Positions 8,354 through 16,940 of a stretch of 34,426 nucleotides of DNA are shown one piece after another (the first letter of the stretch is position 1; every line of letters starts with the position of its first letter). Under the pieces are notes generated by a model. The model was not told the origin of the DNA. It worked only from the letters and a program-made list of their open reading frames with translations, and ran no database searches. A program made the position numbers and the translations under genes. Source of the stretch: an uncultured Lachnoclostridium sp. GTDB lineage: Bacteria > Bacillota > Clostridia > Lachnospirales > Lachnospiraceae. The stretch lies in the NCBI GenBank assembly GCA_946499505.1, contig CAMMSL010000024.1:1-34426 (forward strand), in the 5' to 3' direction.

Positions 8354-8361
8354 AGTATAAT
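8333..8361 (+). promoter_or_regulatory. Sigma-A promoter of the asp23-like/fakA operon
   Basis: TTGTAA (8333-8338) and TATAAT (8356-8361) are separated by exactly 17 bases. The start codon lies about 50 bases downstream of the -10 box, with GGAGG in between. Confidence 0.75.
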
Positions 8362-8411
8362 AATCATGTTATTTATGGCAAAAACCATTAGAAAACTGGA
8401 GGTATACATTG

Positions 8412-8771
8412 ATGAAAGGAAGTATGAGCACTGATCTGGGAATCATTACGGTCAATCCTGAAGTGATCGCCAAATATGCAGGTTCCGTAGCAGTGGAATG
8501 TTTCGGGATCGTCGGTATGGCAGCGGTAAATATGAAAGACGGTCTGGTCCGTCTTTTGAAAAAAGACAGCCTGACACATGGAATTCAGGTAGAGATCTCA
8601 GATGATAACGCCCTCACCCTGAATTTTCATGTCATTGTCGCCTATGGCGTGAATATCCTTTCTGTTTCTGACAATCTTATGAGCAATGTAAAATATAAGG
8701 TTGAAGAATTCACCGGTATGACGGTAGAAAAGATCAACATCTTCGTAGAAGGTGTGAGAGTGATAGATTAA
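8412..8771 (+). CDS. Asp23/Gls24 family envelope stress response protein (YloU-like)
   Basis: The Asp23/Gls24 family comprises small proteins linked to the cell envelope in Firmicutes. The 119-residue product matches the short YloU type, with the segments DLGIITVNPEVIAKYAG, ECFGIVGMA and VNIFVEGVRV-like end (KINIFVEGVRVID). It has no membrane segment. The ATG at 8412 is preferred, as CTGGAGGT lies about 9 bases upstream; a TTG at 8409 and the ATG at 8424 are alternatives. It lies 13 bases before the DhaL-domain kinase gene. The rpmB / yloU / yloV order is conserved in many Firmicutes and supports the call. Confidence 0.9.
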   Translation: MKGSMSTDLGIITVNPEVIAKYAGSVAVECFGIVGMAAVNMKDGLVRLLKKDSLTHGIQVEISDDNALTLNFHVIVAYGVNILSVSDNLMSNVKYKVEEFTGMTVEKINIFVEGVRVID

Positions 8772-8784
8772 GGAGGATATTGTC

Positions 8785-10458
8785 GTGGCTGTTAAAACGA
8801 TAAATACGGAGATGCTCCGGAAAATGTTCCTTGCAGGAGCGGCGAATCTGGAAGCAAAAAAAGAATTCATCAATGAATTGAACGTGTTCCCTGTGCCTGA
8901 CGGGGATACCGGCACAAATATGACCCTGACGATCATGTCAGCGGCAAAAGAGGTACAGGCACTTGAGCATCCTGATATGGTCTCCATGGCGAAGGCAATC
9001 TCATCAGGTTCTTTGAGAGGAGCCAGAGGAAATTCAGGCGTTATCCTTTCACAGCTTCTCCGTGGATTTACAAAGGAAATCAGAGAACATAAGGAAATTG
9101 ATGTAAACATTTTAGCAAAAGCATGCGACCGCGCCACAGCGACAGCATATAAAGCTGTCATGAAGCCGAAAGAGGGAACCATCCTTACTGTTGCAAAAGG
9201 CATCTCACAGAAGGCGGCTGAACTGGCTGAGACAACAGATGATCTGGAAGTATTTCTTCCGGAAGTGATCCGTCATGCCGAGCAGGTTCTGGAAGAAACT
9301 CCGGATCTCCTTCCGGTACTTAAGGAGGCTGGTGTTGTAGATTCCGGCGGACAGGGTCTCCTGGAAGTCATCCGCGGTGCGTATGACGCATTTTTAGGAA
9401 AAGAGATCGACTATGCGGCAATCGAGGCAAGTTCCGGGACAAAGATGGTAAAACCGGGTCAGCAGGCCGAAGCTGATATCAAATTTGGCTATTGTACGGA
9501 ATTCATCATCATGACGGACAAGCCGTTTACAGATAAAAATGAGACGGAGTTCAAGGCTTATCTGGAGTCTATCGGTGATTCCATTGTGTGCGTGGCGGAC
9601 GATGACATTGTCAAAGTCCATGTCCATACCAATGATCCCGGACTTGCGATCCAGAAGGCTCTGACATACGGGCAGCTCTCACGCATGAAGATCGACAATA
9701 TGCGGGAGGAGCATCAGGAAAAGCTGATCCGTGACGCAGAGAAAGTTGCTGCACAGCAGGCCCAGGCAGCAGAAGTAAAAAAGAAAAAAGAGCCCAGAAA
9801 ACCGGTAGGATTTATCGCTGTTTCCATCGGAGAAGGGATGAACGAGATTTTCCGTGAACTCGGAGTAGATTATATCATCGAGGGCGGACAGACAATGAAT
9901 CCGAGTACGGATGATATGCTCACGGCGATCGATGAAGTAAATGCAGACCATATCTTTATCCTGCCAAACAATAAAAATATCATCCTCGCTGCAAATCAGG
10001 CGCGGTCTCTGACAAAAGACAAAGATATTATCGTAATCCCGACAAAGACAGTTCCACAGGGCATTACAGCGGTGATCAGCTTTATGCCCGAAGCAGACGT
10101 GGATGCAAATATTGAGGCTATGGAAGAAGCCGTCAAGAATGTTAAGACAGGTCAGGTAACTTATGCCGTACGCGACACAAAGATTGATGATAAAGTAATC
10201 CACGAGGGCGATATCATGGGAATCGGAGACCAGGGTATCCTTTCAGTCGGTCAGTCTGTCGAAGAGACTGTCAAAGATATGCTTTCCCAGCTTGTGGATG
10301 ACGACTCTGAACTGATCAGCCTCTATTACGGACAGGATGTCCACGCGGAAGACGCTGAAAAATTTGCACAGTCTGTCGAGGAACTCTATCCTGACGTCGA
10401 TATTGACGTTCACATGGGTGGACAGCCGATTTACTACTATGTGCTTTCAGTAGAGTAG
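8785..10458 (+). CDS. fakA: FakA-like DAK2 domain kinase (YloV family)
   Basis: FakA phosphorylates fatty acids bound to FakB (DegV) proteins, feeding exogenous or turnover fatty acids into phospholipid synthesis. The N-terminal DhaL/DAK2 domain (about 1-205) carries the DGDTGTNM motif and the SLRGARGNSG motif that bind ATP-Mg. The central part contains the YCTEFIIM and VHVHTNDPG segments, and the C-terminal domain (about 330-557) is the DegV-related YloV region. At 557 residues the length is normal for FakA. The start is GTG at 8785, set by AAGGAGG at 8771-8777. A strong terminator follows. Calling it FakA rather than a generic DAK2 protein rests on full-length architecture and the asp23-like neighbour. 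Confidence 0.9.
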   Translation: MAVKTINTEMLRKMFLAGAANLEAKKEFINELNVFPVPDGDTGTNMTLTIMSAAKEVQALEHPDMVSMAKAISSGSLRGARGNSGVILSQLLRGFTKEIREHKEIDVNILAKACDRATATAYKAVMKPKEGTILTVAKGISQKAAELAETTDDLEVFLPEVIRHAEQVLEETPDLLPVLKEAGVVDSGGQGLLEVIRGAYDAFLGKEIDYAAIEASSGTKMVKPGQQAEADIKFGYCTEFIIMTDKPFTDKNETEFKAYLESIGDSIVCVADDDIVKVHVHTNDPGLAIQKALTYGQLSRMKIDNMREEHQEKLIRDAEKVAAQQAQAAEVKKKKEPRKPVGFIAVSIGEGMNEIFRELGVDYIIEGGQTMNPSTDDMLTAIDEVNADHIFILPNNKNIILAANQARSLTKDKDIIVIPTKTVPQGITAVISFMPEADVDANIEAMEEAVKNVKTGQVTYAVRDTKIDDKVIHEGDIMGIGDQGILSVGQSVEETVKDMLSQLVDDDSELISLYYGQDVHAEDAEKFAQSVEELYPDVDIDVHMGGQPIYYYVLSVE

Positions 10459-10476
10459 AACAAATTAACATTATTG

Positions 10477-10522
10477 TAATAAACAGGGCGTTCTTCCGAC
10501 AGGGAGGACGCCCTGTTTATTA
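10477..10522. terminator. Long hairpin between fakA and recG
   Basis: A stem of about 21 pairs (10477-10497 with 10502-10522; two G-U pairs) closes on a GACA loop. The foot of the stem is AT-rich on both sides, so it can terminate on either strand. It lies 24 bases before recG, so recG may depend on readthrough or on a promoter I cannot see. Confidence 0.8.
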
Positions 10523-10545
10523 AATGAAATATTACGGAGCATTTT

Positions 10546-12606
10546 ATGAAGAGCAGATCCAGCATCGGATCCCTCAAAGGGATCGGAGAAAAAACTGAAA
10601 ACCTGTTCCACCGGCTTGGAGTTTACAAGATAGAAGACCTGATCCGCTATTATCCTCGCGGGTTTGAGATATATGAGGACCCGGTGCCGATCAGCGAGGT
10701 GGAAGAGGGGAGAATCAATACGATCGCAGGCAGTGTGTTCGGGCGTATTTCCGTATCCGGAAATCGTTCGCTTCAGGTTACTACATTACATTTAAAAGAT
10801 CTGACCGGCACGATCAGAGTGCTGTGGTTTCGTATGCCCTTTCTGAGAAATACACTGGGGAAAGGCGGCATGCTCATTCTCCGGGGACGTGTGGTAAAAA
10901 GAAGAGAAGGGCTTGTAATGGAGCACCCTGAGATATACTATCCGGCGTCCAAATATGAGGAAAAGCGTCATTCCATGCAGCCGGTCTATCCTCTGACCGC
11001 CGGTCTGACGAACAATGCGGTAATCAAAGCGGTCCGGCAGGCCCTGGAAGCTGTCGACGAGTCTCAGGACATTCTCCCTCCAAGTCTGTCGGCGGTACAC
11101 AGATTTCTTCCTTACTCTGATGCGGTTCGGAAGATGCATTTTCCAGAAAATAAGGAGGAGTTCATCCAGGCAAGAGAGCGTTTTGTCTACGAAGAATTCC
11201 TTATCTTTATCTTGTCCCTGCGCCGGATGAAAGAAAACGAGAACCGGGCAGAAAACCGTTTTGCCCTGGAAGACCGGCCGGAAATTGAACAGTTTCTGAA
11301 AGAACTTCCTTATGATCTGACTGATGCTCAGAAAAAAGTTTGGAAAGAGATACAAAATGATATGCAGGGGAGTCATGTCATGTCGCGCCTTGTTCAGGGA
11401 GATGTGGGATCCGGAAAGACGATCATAGCTTTCCTGGGACTTCTGCTGGCAGGACTGAACGGTTATCAGGGAGCATTGATGGCACCTACCGAAGTACTGG
11501 CCAGACAGCACTATGAAAATATATCAGGGATGCTGGAACATTATCATATTCCTTTAAGAGCAGAACTTCTCACAGGATCAATGACGGCTAAGCAAAAACG
11601 GGAGGCTTATGAACGGATTTCATCCGGTGATGTTTCGATCATCATAGGTACCCACGCTCTGATCCAGGATAAAGTATCCTATCATGATCTTGCCCTGGTC
11701 GTGACGGACGAACAGCACCGTTTCGGTGTAAAGCAGCGTGAAGCTTTGGCTGGAAAAGGCTGTATGCCTCATATCCTTGTCATGAGTGCGACCCCTATTC
11801 CGCGGACGCTTGCCATTATACTGTATGGTGACCTTGACATTTCCGTAATTGATGAGATGCCAAAAAACCGGCTTCCCATCAAAAACTGTGTTGTAGATAC
11901 AGGATACAGAGAAACTGCATACCGTTTTATGAAAAAACAGGTGGCGGAAGGGAGACAGTGTTATGTCATATGCCCTATGGTGGAAGAAAGTGAAAGTCTG
12001 GAAGCTGAAAATGTCCAGGACTATTCCCGCATGCTTGCTGACGAAATGGGGAATGATATCTGTGTCGCCTGTCTCCACGGCAAGATGAAACAGCAGGAAA
12101 AGGACGAAATCATGGAGGCATTCGGACGCAATGAGATACAGATCCTTGTATCAACGACCGTAATCGAGGTCGGCATCGACGTACCCAATGCAACGGTCAT
12201 CATGATCGAAAATGCAGAGCGCTTCGGACTTGCACAGCTCCATCAGCTGAGAGGACGTGTGGGCAGAGGGAAACACCAGTCCTACTGCATTTTTATGACT
12301 TCCTCAAAATCAGATGAGACAAAAGAGCGGCTTGATATCCTGAACCATTCCAATGACGGCTTCTTTATCGCCAGTGAAGACCTGAAACTTAGAGGACCAG
12401 GTGATCTCTTCGGAATCCGCCAAAGCGGAATTCTGGATTTTAAAGTCGCTGATGTATTTCAGGATGCAAAGGCCCTGCAGAGCGCCAGTGAGGATGCCGG
12501 GAAAATCCTGGCAGAAGATCCGGAACTGACAGCTCCGGAAAATACCGGTCTGCGGCGTTATATCGACCGAAAGATCAGCGAGATCATGCTGGAGACAACG
12601 CTGTAA
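10546..12606 (+). CDS. recG: ATP-dependent DNA helicase RecG
   Basis: RecG remodels stalled replication forks and branched DNA in recombination and repair. The N-terminal wedge/OB region (about 1-150, including KGIGEKTENLFHRLGV and IRVLWFRMPF) is followed by a superfamily 2 helicase core with Walker A at 285-292 (GDVGSGKT), a DEQH box at 388-391, SATPIPRT, and the GRVGRG motif VI. The RecG-specific tail (EDLKLRGPGDLFGIRQSG) is present. At 686 residues it is the usual length and appears intact. A clear ribosome binding site is not visible before ATG 10546, though the DNA upstream is A/T-rich. Confidence 0.97.
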   Translation: MKSRSSIGSLKGIGEKTENLFHRLGVYKIEDLIRYYPRGFEIYEDPVPISEVEEGRINTIAGSVFGRISVSGNRSLQVTTLHLKDLTGTIRVLWFRMPFLRNTLGKGGMLILRGRVVKRREGLVMEHPEIYYPASKYEEKRHSMQPVYPLTAGLTNNAVIKAVRQALEAVDESQDILPPSLSAVHRFLPYSDAVRKMHFPENKEEFIQARERFVYEEFLIFILSLRRMKENENRAENRFALEDRPEIEQFLKELPYDLTDAQKKVWKEIQNDMQGSHVMSRLVQGDVGSGKTIIAFLGLLLAGLNGYQGALMAPTEVLARQHYENISGMLEHYHIPLRAELLTGSMTAKQKREAYERISSGDVSIIIGTHALIQDKVSYHDLALVVTDEQHRFGVKQREALAGKGCMPHILVMSATPIPRTLAIILYGDLDISVIDEMPKNRLPIKNCVVDTGYRETAYRFMKKQVAEGRQCYVICPMVEESESLEAENVQDYSRMLADEMGNDICVACLHGKMKQQEKDEIMEAFGRNEIQILVSTTVIEVGIDVPNATVIMIENAERFGLAQLHQLRGRVGRGKHQSYCIFMTSSKSDETKERLDILNHSNDGFFIASEDLKLRGPGDLFGIRQSGILDFKVADVFQDAKALQSASEDAGKILAEDPELTAPENTGLRRYIDRKISEIMLETTL

Positions 12607-12634
12607 AATACCGTTTTGTCAGGAAGGAAAAAGT

Positions 12635-13510
12635 ATGGAAGACGCATATGTACTCACACTGAAAAACCGAAAATTTTCTGAATTCTATCTGTGTTACTGC
12701 GGCTATGCAAAATGCGAACCTCTGCACAGCTTCGGACCGGCTGTCCGTCCCAATTACCTGATTCATCTGATACTTGATGGAAAAGGCCGCTATCAGATCG
12801 GCGATACGCAGTATGAGCTTACAGCGGGGCAGGGCTTTCTGATCGAACCGGAAGTACAGACATTCTATCAGGCAGATAAGGATGATCCGTGGACCTATCT
12901 ATGGATCGGTTTTTATGGCAGCCGGGCCAAAGAATATCTGTCTGATATCGGACTGGGAAGCGGACATAAGATTTTTCGCTGTGAAGACACCTCCGGGCTC
13001 AGGCAGCTTCTGGTCGAAATTCTGAAAAGGAACACATATACCGTCGAAAACGAGTTTTACCGAGAAGGCTTTCTGTATTCATTTTTCGGTCTTCTTTCTA
13101 AAAATATAAAAGGAGAAAATATCTCTCGTCATGAGACAGAAAATCTGTATGTAAGAAAAGCATTGGAGTATATCCAGAATAATTATCACTATGGGATCCG
13201 GGTATCTGATATTGCAGATTATGTCGGCATCACACGTGGATATCTCCATACTCTTTTTACCAAAACCCTTGGTCAGTCTCCACAGGAATATCTTGTCAAT
13301 TACCGCATTACACGGGCGCAGCAGCTCCTTGAGATTACAAATCTGGCCGTGGAAGGTGTGGCTCAATCCTGCGGATACTCTGATCCGCTTGTATTCTCAA
13401 AACTGTTCAAAAAAAAGACAGGAAAAACTCCTTCAGCCTATCGCAGGGAATGCTTAGAAAGAGCCCGTACTCATCTGTGCAGGAATCAGGACCGTCTCGA
13501 TATACTCTGA
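12635..13510 (+). CDS. AraC family transcriptional regulator, likely of the alpha-galactosidase gene
   Basis: The N-terminal part (about 1-150) is a cupin-like sugar-sensing domain with PNYLIHLILDGKGRYQIG and the TYLWIGFYG segment, typical of MsmR/RafR-type regulators. The C-terminal part (about 186-275) is a two-helix-turn-helix AraC domain with VSDIADYVGITRGYLHTLF and the FSKLFKKKTGKTPSAYRR signature. It starts 28 bases after recG, with GGAAGGA 8 bases upstream, and is 117 bases before a GH36 alpha-galactosidase on the same strand. Control of that gene is inferred from adjacency and from the inverted repeat between them. The effector is not known; raffinose-family sugars or melibiose are reasonable. 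Confidence 0.9.
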   Translation: MEDAYVLTLKNRKFSEFYLCYCGYAKCEPLHSFGPAVRPNYLIHLILDGKGRYQIGDTQYELTAGQGFLIEPEVQTFYQADKDDPWTYLWIGFYGSRAKEYLSDIGLGSGHKIFRCEDTSGLRQLLVEILKRNTYTVENEFYREGFLYSFFGLLSKNIKGENISRHETENLYVRKALEYIQNNYHYGIRVSDIADYVGITRGYLHTLFTKTLGQSPQEYLVNYRITRAQQLLEITNLAVEGVAQSCGYSDPLVFSKLFKKKTGKTPSAYRRECLERARTHLCRNQDRLDIL

Positions 13511-13564
13511 TCCATTTCTTCGCAGCACTTCATCGTACATAATAACTGTTTTTTCTTACATTTT

Positions 13565-13618
13565 CTCCTGTTTATTACCGGAAATATCCATATAATAAGA
13601 TTTAGTAATAAACAGGAG
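13565..13618. promoter_or_regulatory. Probable operator and promoter of the alpha-galactosidase gene
   Basis: A 14-bp perfect inverted repeat (CTCCTGTTTATTAC at 13565-13578 and its complement at 13605-13618) brackets a TATAAT -10 box at 13591-13596. The left arm lies where the -35 box should be, and no good -35 sequence is visible, which suits an activated promoter. The right arm lies at the predicted transcription start and includes the AGGAG of the ribosome binding site. Arm centres are 40 bp apart, close to four helical turns. The neighbouring AraC protein is the obvious candidate, but this is inference. Confidence 0.6.
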
Positions 13619-13627
13619 GGATAGCAT

Positions 13628-15850
13628 ATGAATATTTCAGTAAATGTTGAACAAAACACATTCCACCTTTATAACAATGAAATCAGTTATATCATGACCG
13701 TACTTCCAAACGGACAGATGGGACAATTATATTTTGGCAGAAGAGTACACGACCGCGAAGACTATTCCTATCTGCTTGAAATGAGATCACGCCCCATGTC
13801 TTCCTGTGTATTTGACACTGATAAAAGTTTCTCCATGGAACATATCAGGCAGGAATACGCTGTATTCGGCACGACAGATTACCGGATACCTGCTATGGAG
13901 ATCCTTCAGAAAAACGGCAGCCGGATCTCGGAATTTCTTTTCCACGACTATCGGATTGAAAACGGAAAGCCAAAGCTCCCGGGGTTACCTGCTACATATA
14001 CAGAAGATGAGAACGAAGCTCAGACACTCATTGTTGGTCTGGAGGATCCACTCACCCAGATCCGTCTGGAACTATTCTATACAATTTTTGAAAAAGGCGG
14101 TGTCATCGCACGCAGTGCACGTTTTATCAATAACGGCGTGGAAGATGTTCACCTGACCACTGCCATGAGTTTATGTATGGATCTCCCGGACAGCGATTAT
14201 GACTGGATCCAGTTCTCCGGAGCCTGGGCAAGAGAACGCTATCCGAAGGCACGGCACCTCGAGCAGGGAATCCAGTCTGTAGGAAGCATGCGGGGCCATT
14301 CTTCTCACAACCACAACCCGTTTGTAATCCTCAAGCGTCCGACTGCTGATGAATTTCAGGGAGAAGCCATCGGTTTCAGCCTGATCTACAGCGGTAACTT
14401 TCTGGCACAGGCAGAAGTAGACGCCTATGATACAACAAGAGTTCTTATGGGGATACATCCCGCGGGATTTGACTGGAAATTGTCAGCCGGCACATCTTTC
14501 CAGACTCCGGAAGCCGTTATGGTATATACGGATCAGGGGCTGAACTGCTTAAGCCAGACATTTCATCGACTGTATCAGAAGCGACTCGCCAGAGGATACT
14601 GGAGAGACAGGGAGCGTCCGATCCTTATCAACAACTGGGAAGCAACGTATTTCGATTTTAACGAAGAAAAACTGCTCCAGATTGCCGGAAAAGCAAAAGA
14701 CTGCGGGGTGGAACTGTTCGTGCTGGACGACGGCTGGTTCGGAAAACGGAACAGTGAACACGCAGGACTCGGCGACTGGTTCGCAAATCCTGATAAACTG
14801 CCGGAGGGCATCACAGGACTTGCAGAAAAAATCGAAAAAATGGGAATGATGTTTGGCCTCTGGTTTGAGCCGGAAATGGTAAACGAAGATTCTGACCTGT
14901 ACCGGGAACATCCGGACTGGATCCTGCGGACGCCGGAACGCAAAGCATCCCATGGCCGGTTCCAGTATGTACTGGATTTCTCAAGAAAAGAAGTTGTAGA
15001 CAGAATATATGAGATGATGGCAAAACTTCTTTCCAAAGCGAAAATCTCATATGTCAAATGGGACATGAACCGCAGCATCACAGAATGCTATTCCACGGCA
15101 CTTCCGGCAGACCGGCAGGGCGAGGTATACCACAGATATATTCTCGGTGTTTATGATCTGTATGAACGGCTGACAAATCGTTTTCCAAAAGTGCTGTTTG
15201 AGTCCTGCGCAAGCGGCGGCGGACGTTTTGATCCGGGGCTTCTCTACTATGCGCCGCAGGGTTGGACAAGCGATGATACTGATGCCGTCGAGCGCCTGAA
15301 AATTCAGTACGGTACATCCTACTGTTATCCCATAAGCTGCATGGGAAGCCATGTCTCAGTTACGCCCAACCATCAGCTAAACAGATGCACACCACTTGCT
15401 ACAAGGGCAAATGTGGCGTATTTCGGTACATTCGGCTATGAGCTTGATCTGAACAGGCTGACAGTCGAGGAGCAGGAAGAAGTAAAGGAACAAATTCGTT
15501 TTATGAAAAAATATCGCCGGCTGATCCAGTTTGGCACGTTTTACCGACTCCAGAGTCCCTTTGAAAACAATGTGGCCGGATGGATGGTCGTCAGTAAAGA
15601 TAAAAAAGAAGCAATCGCGGGCCGGTATAAAATTTTAAACGGAGCGAACCAGCCATTTGAAAGAATGTACCTGCAAGGACTAGACGCAGACATCCAATAC
15701 CGGATCAATGAAAAAGATATCCGTTACGGAGACGAGCTGATGAACTGCGGCCTGATCACGACAGATGCATCTGCCGGCGAGTCCGCGCCGGGTGAAAAAA
15801 TGAGTTATGATTTCGAATCCAAATTATATATGATCAAAGCAGAAGAATAA
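13628..15850 (+). CDS. Alpha-galactosidase, glycoside hydrolase family 36
   Basis: The enzyme releases alpha-1,6-linked galactose from melibiose, raffinose and related plant oligosaccharides. GH36 architecture is visible: an N-terminal beta-sandwich (about 1-330), a TIM barrel with WEATYFDF, FVLDDGWFGKR and WFEPEMVN, and a C-terminal beta domain. The nucleophile Asp479 lies in YVKWDMNR and the acid/base Asp549 in WTSDDTDAVER; both match the positions in Geobacillus AgaA, offset by one. There is no signal peptide, so it is cytosolic and needs sugar uptake by a transporter not encoded here. At 740 residues it has full family length. GGAGGG lies 8-13 bases before the ATG, inside the inverted repeat. 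Confidence 0.95.
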   Translation: MNISVNVEQNTFHLYNNEISYIMTVLPNGQMGQLYFGRRVHDREDYSYLLEMRSRPMSSCVFDTDKSFSMEHIRQEYAVFGTTDYRIPAMEILQKNGSRISEFLFHDYRIENGKPKLPGLPATYTEDENEAQTLIVGLEDPLTQIRLELFYTIFEKGGVIARSARFINNGVEDVHLTTAMSLCMDLPDSDYDWIQFSGAWARERYPKARHLEQGIQSVGSMRGHSSHNHNPFVILKRPTADEFQGEAIGFSLIYSGNFLAQAEVDAYDTTRVLMGIHPAGFDWKLSAGTSFQTPEAVMVYTDQGLNCLSQTFHRLYQKRLARGYWRDRERPILINNWEATYFDFNEEKLLQIAGKAKDCGVELFVLDDGWFGKRNSEHAGLGDWFANPDKLPEGITGLAEKIEKMGMMFGLWFEPEMVNEDSDLYREHPDWILRTPERKASHGRFQYVLDFSRKEVVDRIYEMMAKLLSKAKISYVKWDMNRSITECYSTALPADRQGEVYHRYILGVYDLYERLTNRFPKVLFESCASGGGRFDPGLLYYAPQGWTSDDTDAVERLKIQYGTSYCYPISCMGSHVSVTPNHQLNRCTPLATRANVAYFGTFGYELDLNRLTVEEQEEVKEQIRFMKKYRRLIQFGTFYRLQSPFENNVAGWMVVSKDKKEAIAGRYKILNGANQPFERMYLQGLDADIQYRINEKDIRYGDELMNCGLITTDASAGESAPGEKMSYDFESKLYMIKAEE

Positions 15851-15902
15851 ACGATTAAATTTGCCTGCTATGAATTTCCAGTTTAAAAGATCCGATTCTC
15901 CA

Positions 15903-15909
15903 CATACTA
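15903..15909 (+). promoter_or_regulatory. Candidate sporulation (sigma-G-like) -10 element upstream of SASP gene
   Basis: CATACTA is an exact match to the sigma-G -10 consensus. A GTTTA at 15881-15885, 17 bases upstream, fits the -35 GHATR pattern at four of five positions. The leader before the SASP start would be about 150 bases and would include the hairpin at 15948-15994. Short motifs occur by chance, so confidence is modest. Confidence 0.35.
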
Positions 15910-15947
15910 TGGATGTAACATGAAGGACCAAACAGCAGATGTATGAT

Positions 15948-15994
15948 AACCGGCTGCATCAAAAGCGGCAGATTACATACAGATGCAGCCGGTT
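15948..15994 (+). terminator. Hairpin after the alpha-galactosidase gene
   Basis: A perfect 13-bp stem (AACCGGCTGCATC / GATGCAGCCGGTT) encloses 21 bases. The tail is TTAAAATGTT, a weak T tract. It may end alpha-galactosidase transcription or act in the SASP leader. Confidence 0.55.
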
Positions 15995-16063
15995 TAAAAT
16001 GTTACATGACAAACGAGAGTAACTTCAAAAAAGTTACGAAAATGCAAAAGGAGGAAATTGATC

Positions 16064-16270
16064 ATGGCAAGTCGTTCATCTAACAGAGCAGCAGTGCCTG
16101 AGGCGAAAGGCGCTCTGGACAAATTCAAGTACGAAGTGGCCAACGAGCTGGGGGTACCGTTATCTGACGGTTACAACGGCGACCTTACTTCCAAGCAGAA
16201 CGGATCAGTAGGCGGATATATGGTCAAGAAAATGATCGAGCAGCAGGAAAAACAGATGGCAGGCAAATAA
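16064..16270 (+). CDS. Alpha/beta-type small acid-soluble spore protein
   Basis: SASPs coat and protect DNA in the dormant spore and are degraded at germination by the protease GPR. The 68-residue product has both family signatures: KYEVANELGVPL in the middle, which holds the GPR cleavage region, and NGSVGGYMVKKMIE near the end. The start at 16064 (MASRSS) is set by AAAGGAGG at 16046-16053; the in-frame TTG at 16058 is too close to it. A 7-bp hairpin (16019-16037) lies in the leader, and a strong terminator follows. It is strong evidence for an endospore former. Confidence 0.95.
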   Translation: MASRSSNRAAVPEAKGALDKFKYEVANELGVPLSDGYNGDLTSKQNGSVGGYMVKKMIEQQEKQMAGK

Positions 16271-16295
16271 CATCTGAAATACTGCGGATTAAGAG

Positions 16296-16330
16296 AAAAG
16301 CGTCCGGGATTGACCTGGACGCTTTTTTCT
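16296..16330 (+). terminator. Intrinsic terminator after the SASP gene
   Basis: AAAAGCGTCC (16296-16305) pairs with GGACGCTTTT (16317-16326) and is followed by further T residues. It separates the SASP gene from rsmD. Confidence 0.85.
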
Positions 16331-16370
16331 GTTAAAATTCAGCATATCAGGAAACGGGGTGGCAATTTTT

Positions 16371-16940
16371 ATGAGAGTGATCGCCGGCAGCGCGAGAAGT
16401 CTGAAATTAAAGACTTTGGAAGGACTGGATACAAGACCTACAACAGACCGGATCAAAGAAACGTTATTTAATATCATTGGTCCGACCATATATGACAGCA
16501 TCTTTCTGGATCTGTTCAGCGGCAGCGGCGGGATTGGGATCGAAGCACTGAGCCGTGGCGCAAAAGAGGCCGTATTTGTCGAAAATAATCCAAAAGCAAT
16601 GCGATGCATCAAAGACAACCTTAAATTCACACGTCTCGAATCCAGAGCCACGACCATGACTGCAGATGTTATGGACGCACTGTACCGCCTCGAAGGCGAA
16701 AAGATATTTGATATCATTTTTATGGATCCGCCATACGACCGGGAACTGGAAAAGAAAGTACTCGAGTATTTGTCGGGTTCGGATCTTGTGTATGATGATA
16801 CAACGATCATTGTCGAAGCATCAAAGGAGACAGATTTTTCCTATGTAGAAGATCTCGGCTTCTCCATCATACGCGAAAAGATTTATAAAACGAATAAACA
16901 TATGTTTATCGAGAGAGCGGGGATTGAGGAAATATGTTAA
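16371..16940 (+). CDS. rsmD: 16S rRNA (guanine966-N2)-methyltransferase RsmD
   Basis: RsmD methylates G966 of 16S rRNA on the assembled 30S particle using SAM. The product starts [15 protein letters not shown], a standard RsmD opening, with [10 protein letters not shown], the SAM-binding [20 protein letters not shown] and the catalytic DPPY at 119-122. Length is 189 residues from ATG 16371. A GTG at 16359 would add four residues; ATG 16371 is preferred because the conserved family start lies there. The 3' end overlaps coaD by 7 bases. rsmD-coaD-ylbJ order is conserved in Firmicutes. Confidence 0.95.
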   Translation: MRVIAGSARSLKLKTLEGLDTRPTTDRIKETLFNIIGPTIYDSIFLDLFSGSGGIGIEALSRGAKEAVFVENNPKAMRCIKDNLKFTRLESRATTMTADVMDALYRLEGEKIFDIIFMDPPYDRELEKKVLEYLSGSDLVYDDTTIIVEASKETDFSYVEDLGFSIIREKIYKTNKHMFIERAGIEEIC

